Assembly: GCA_000434615.1 (NCBI GenBank)
Contig: FR880806.1
Coordinates: 1 to 7,499, forward strand
Origin: Clostridium sp. CAG:510
Lineage (GTDB): Bacteria > Bacillota > Clostridia > Lachnospirales > Lachnospiraceae
DNA: 7,499 nt
Reading direction: 5' to 3'
The stretch's first letter is position 1, and the number at the start of each line of letters is the position of its first letter. The position numbers and the translations under genes were made by a program. The notes beneath the pieces are model-generated. The model did no database searches. It was not told the DNA's origin and saw nothing but the letters and a program-made list of their open reading frames with translations. Below are positions 5,094 to 7,499 of this stretch, piece after piece.

Positions 5094-7447
5094 ATAAATT
5101 CTTGCCGGCGGTATTCCTCGTACAGCTTGTCCACCGTGGCATAGTCCTGCATGGCGCTGCTGATGCTCATATCGTTAATCAAAGCAAAGCTGCCCTCCGC
5201 CATAACCGTATCACTCTTCTGCAGGGTGGCGCTTTCCGTTACCTGCTCCTTGTTCTGCACCACTTCCATGATGTAATACTGCAGGCTTTCGCCGTAGAAC
5301 AGCACGAAATCCTTGCTGTACACCCCGCCGTATACTTTCTTCATTTCTTCCGCAAAGTAGGAATTGTCATTTCTGCCGTAGGAGACATTTCCCTGCGGTA
5401 CATAGCTGTCCCCTGGCGCATACCGGTAATAAATCATCACGCGGCTGTCCGGGGAGGACGCCTTGTATTCCACAATGGTTCTGTCCTGCAGCGCTAAAAT
5501 ATCCGTATCCGTAATCTGCGGGAAAGCCGTGAACATCTTCATCATAATACCCTTGTCCACCAGGCTGCGGATAAAAACAGCCAGCAACGGCAACGTGTCC
5601 TTATCCACTTCCTCCGGATTCTCCGCAAAATATTTCACATAGGCAAGACAGCTGATTTTCTTCACGCCGTCGCCCCTGCGGCTCATAGCTGCAATTTCAT
5701 CAAAAACAAAACGGTCCGTCACACTGTCCCTTACAAAATACTCATAGGCACATTCCGCCAGGAATGCTTTTTCAATTTCCGGTCTGGCGCCGTTTTCCAC
5801 ATAGCTTTTGAAAATCTGCATCCGCTCTCCCACGAAAGACCCGGAGAAAAGCATCTGCGTCAGCATCCGTTCATTCAGCTCGTAAGTATCCACGCAGAAG
5901 CCCACGGCTGCTTTCCAGATATCCCGCAGCATGCGGATGGTACCTTTGGCATACAAAATCAAATACCGCAAACATCTTTCATCGTATTTTCCGTGTGTAA
6001 AAGCATAATACACCATTTCCGTAAGTGCGCTGTCCTCTGCATACCCGGTCTTTTCAATCCATCTGCTGCCCAGCCGCATTAAAACCTTCGGCTCAATGCC
6101 GTAAGGTCCCATCGCCGACAGCCAGTAGTATGCCGTATCTTCCATACCGCGCACCACCATATAACGGAGAATTTCGTTGCGCGACTCCATATCGTCGTAA
6201 GACATCACATCCACATTGGAAAGAAATGCCTGCAGTTCCTCCGTTCTGTCCTGCTCAAAATAATACCGGAGCAGTCTCTTCGCCACTTCTTTTTTCAGCT
6301 TTTCTCCCGCCAGCTCGTCCGTAAGAAGATACAGAAAATGCTTTTCGTTTTCCGGTGTAATCTCCTGTAGGGTCAGGCCGTCAAAGCACCGGTAGATATT
6401 CACATCATGCAGATTGCCCGCAAGCGGCGCCACGGCTTTCAGAAGCCTGTCTGCGGTAAGCAGTTTTTCCGCCTCATAAAACTCGGAATTCATGTAGCGG
6501 TTCTGCGCCTCGTCCTCCAATAAGATACGGCTGTCCGCTCCCGGCAGCGAAGCATAGGCTTTTCCGTCACAAACGGGATAAACCTTTTCGCCCTCCATTC
6601 CCGGGTCGTACACTACCACGCGGCGGATGCCCTTCTTTTTCACGGTCACTTCCTGTAAAAAGGCAAGCTGGGCAAAATCATCCGTCAGCTCGCCCATGAG
6701 CATCTCGGGTGTCAGCAGGTTTTCATATAAATAAGCAAGGCACTTGTTTATACGCCGTTTACCAATCTGGTTTATCAGAAACTGTCCCATCTGTCCTAAA
6801 TAGGTGCGATACAGCTCCGGGTAATTTTCGCGGTATTTGTAAACATTGGCATACAGATACGCCGCCTTGTTGTACGGAAGGCTGTTCTGATAGGAAAAAT
6901 ACATCAGCACCATCTTGGGAATGGGCTCCATACCGGCCATCTGCTCCGTATCCATGCTCTGCATGTAAAATTCATACAGTCTGGTCAGGCGGATTTCCCG
7001 TTCCACGGCAAGCTTATACCAGGTAAAATATTCTTTGCCGGTGCGGTTGCCCTTCATAAGCTGGCTGCAGATTTCCCGAAGCAGCCCGTCATCGGCTGCC
7101 GTCCGGTAGCAGGCAGTCAGAATTTTCAGTAAAAAGGCATCGTATTCCTTTTCCTTGCCTGCCAGATAGGTAAGCTGCATCACCACATCCGGGCTTATCA
7201 TTTCGTGCCGTGCCCCAAAATAAAGCAGCTTTTTCTCCTGCGTGCCGAGGTGCATCAGCAGGGATGGATTGCTGTTCAGCAAAAGCAGACTTTCCGTGTA
7301 AATCACGGGGCTGCTGCAGCCTCTCTCCAACTGCTCCTCCAAAAACATCCATCTCTTGGAATAACTTTTATTGTATTCTTCGGAAAGGTATAAAAGCAGC
7401 CAGGCAATCCGCCATTCGTCCTTGTTTTTCCGGTACAGCTTTTCCAC
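5066..7447 (-). CDS. DUF5717-like helical-repeat protein, 5' end missing or broken
   Basis: I recall this as the C-terminal part of DUF5717, a large uncharacterised family (I believe over 1000 residues) found beside DUF5716. The visible 793 residues, counted from GTG at 7447, form helical repeats of TPR or similar type (about 1-265), a short beta module (about 268-325, VVVYDPGMEGEKVYPV), a second helical-repeat stretch (about 330-655), and a beta-rich C-terminal part (about 656-760: RVMIYYRY, DFVLFYGESLQYYI) ending in a helix. No signal peptide, membrane segment or catalytic motif is evident. The GTG is not a convincing start: no ribosome binding site lies at a proper distance, and codons that look coding continue upstream (EEESYVNKVTDK) until an in-frame TAG at 7486-7484. 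Removing one G from the GG just after it would extend the frame to the window edge. So the gene is either interrupted (nonsense or frameshift) or affected by a sequence error near the edge. Inferred role: a scaffold working with the Hsp70-like protein. Confidence 0.75.
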   Translation of the reverse strand: MEKLYRKNKDEWRIAWLLLYLSEEYNKSYSKRWMFLEEQLERGCSSPVIYTESLLLLNSNPSLLMHLGTQEKKLLYFGARHEMISPDVVMQLTYLAGKEKEYDAFLLKILTACYRTAADDGLLREICSQLMKGNRTGKEYFTWYKLAVEREIRLTRLYEFYMQSMDTEQMAGMEPIPKMVLMYFSYQNSLPYNKAAYLYANVYKYRENYPELYRTYLGQMGQFLINQIGKRRINKCLAYLYENLLTPEMLMGELTDDFAQLAFLQEVTVKKKGIRRVVVYDPGMEGEKVYPVCDGKAYASLPGADSRILLEDEAQNRYMNSEFYEAEKLLTADRLLKAVAPLAGNLHDVNIYRCFDGLTLQEITPENEKHFLYLLTDELAGEKLKKEVAKRLLRYYFEQDRTEELQAFLSNVDVMSYDDMESRNEILRYMVVRGMEDTAYYWLSAMGPYGIEPKVLMRLGSRWIEKTGYAEDSALTEMVYYAFTHGKYDERCLRYLILYAKGTIRMLRDIWKAAVGFCVDTYELNERMLTQMLFSGSFVGERMQIFKSYVENGARPEIEKAFLAECAYEYFVRDSVTDRFVFDEIAAMSRRGDGVKKISCLAYVKYFAENPEEVDKDTLPLLAVFIRSLVDKGIMMKMFTAFPQITDTDILALQDRTIVEYKASSPDSRVMIYYRYAPGDSYVPQGNVSYGRNDNSYFAEEMKKVYGGVYSKDFVLFYGESLQYYIMEVVQNKEQVTESATLQKSDTVMAEGSFALINDMSISSAMQDYATVDKLYEEYRRQEFMTGKLFTLR

Positions 7448-7499
7448 CTTGTCCGTTACTTTATTGACATAGGACTCCTCTTCCTATATGAGGGACGTC

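Noticed and set aside
7089..7352. Minus-strand 87-codon open frame inside the DUF5717-like gene
   Set aside because: It lies wholly within a longer coherent frame on the same strand and has no ribosome binding site or recognisable features.
1597..7447. Anti-phage defence island
   Set aside because: No nuclease, helicase, toxin, reverse transcriptase, NTPase motor or mobile-element gene is visible, and the locus sits beside housekeeping purB.

Overview
The window reads as a chromosomal piece of a Gram-positive anaerobe of the Clostridia, most probably Lachnospiraceae. The basis is strong AGGAG-type ribosome binding sites, a TTG start, the sequence type of PurB, and two proteins I recognise from memory as the paired, uncharacterised DUF5717 and DUF5716 families common in that group. 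No database could be searched, so the family names rest on recall. All genes lie on the minus strand, so transcription runs from high to low coordinates.

Layout in transcription order: (i) 7447-5066, a large helical-repeat protein (DUF5717-like). Its reading frame continues upstream without a credible start and meets an in-frame TAG at 7484-7486, so this is probably the C-terminal part of a longer or interrupted gene. (ii) 5093-4990, a 40-bp tandem repeat of about 2.6 copies that begins inside the last codons of that gene and includes its stop codon. (iii) 4956-3688, a DUF5716-like protein that I read as a divergent, lid-less Hsp70-like protein: a degenerate actin/Hsp70 nucleotide-binding fold followed by a beta domain resembling the Hsp70 substrate-binding domain. 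(iv) 3671-2838, a TPR and coiled-coil protein starting at TTG, 16 bp behind the previous stop. (v) 2763-1597, a coiled-coil protein with a central two-helix membrane hairpin. (vi) 1524-91, purB (adenylosuccinate lyase) of the type that includes human ADSL, with its own sigma-A-type promoter whose -35 box overlaps the stop codon of gene (v). Positions 1-90 hold no gene I can support.

The four genes upstream of purB are closely spaced, co-oriented and lack recognisable enzymes. Together they supply a pseudo-Hsp70, two helical-repeat scaffolds and a membrane-anchored coiled coil. The best working idea is a membrane-associated Hsp70-like scaffold or chaperone complex of unknown purpose. PurB is housekeeping (de novo purine synthesis) and probably an unrelated neighbour with independent transcription.
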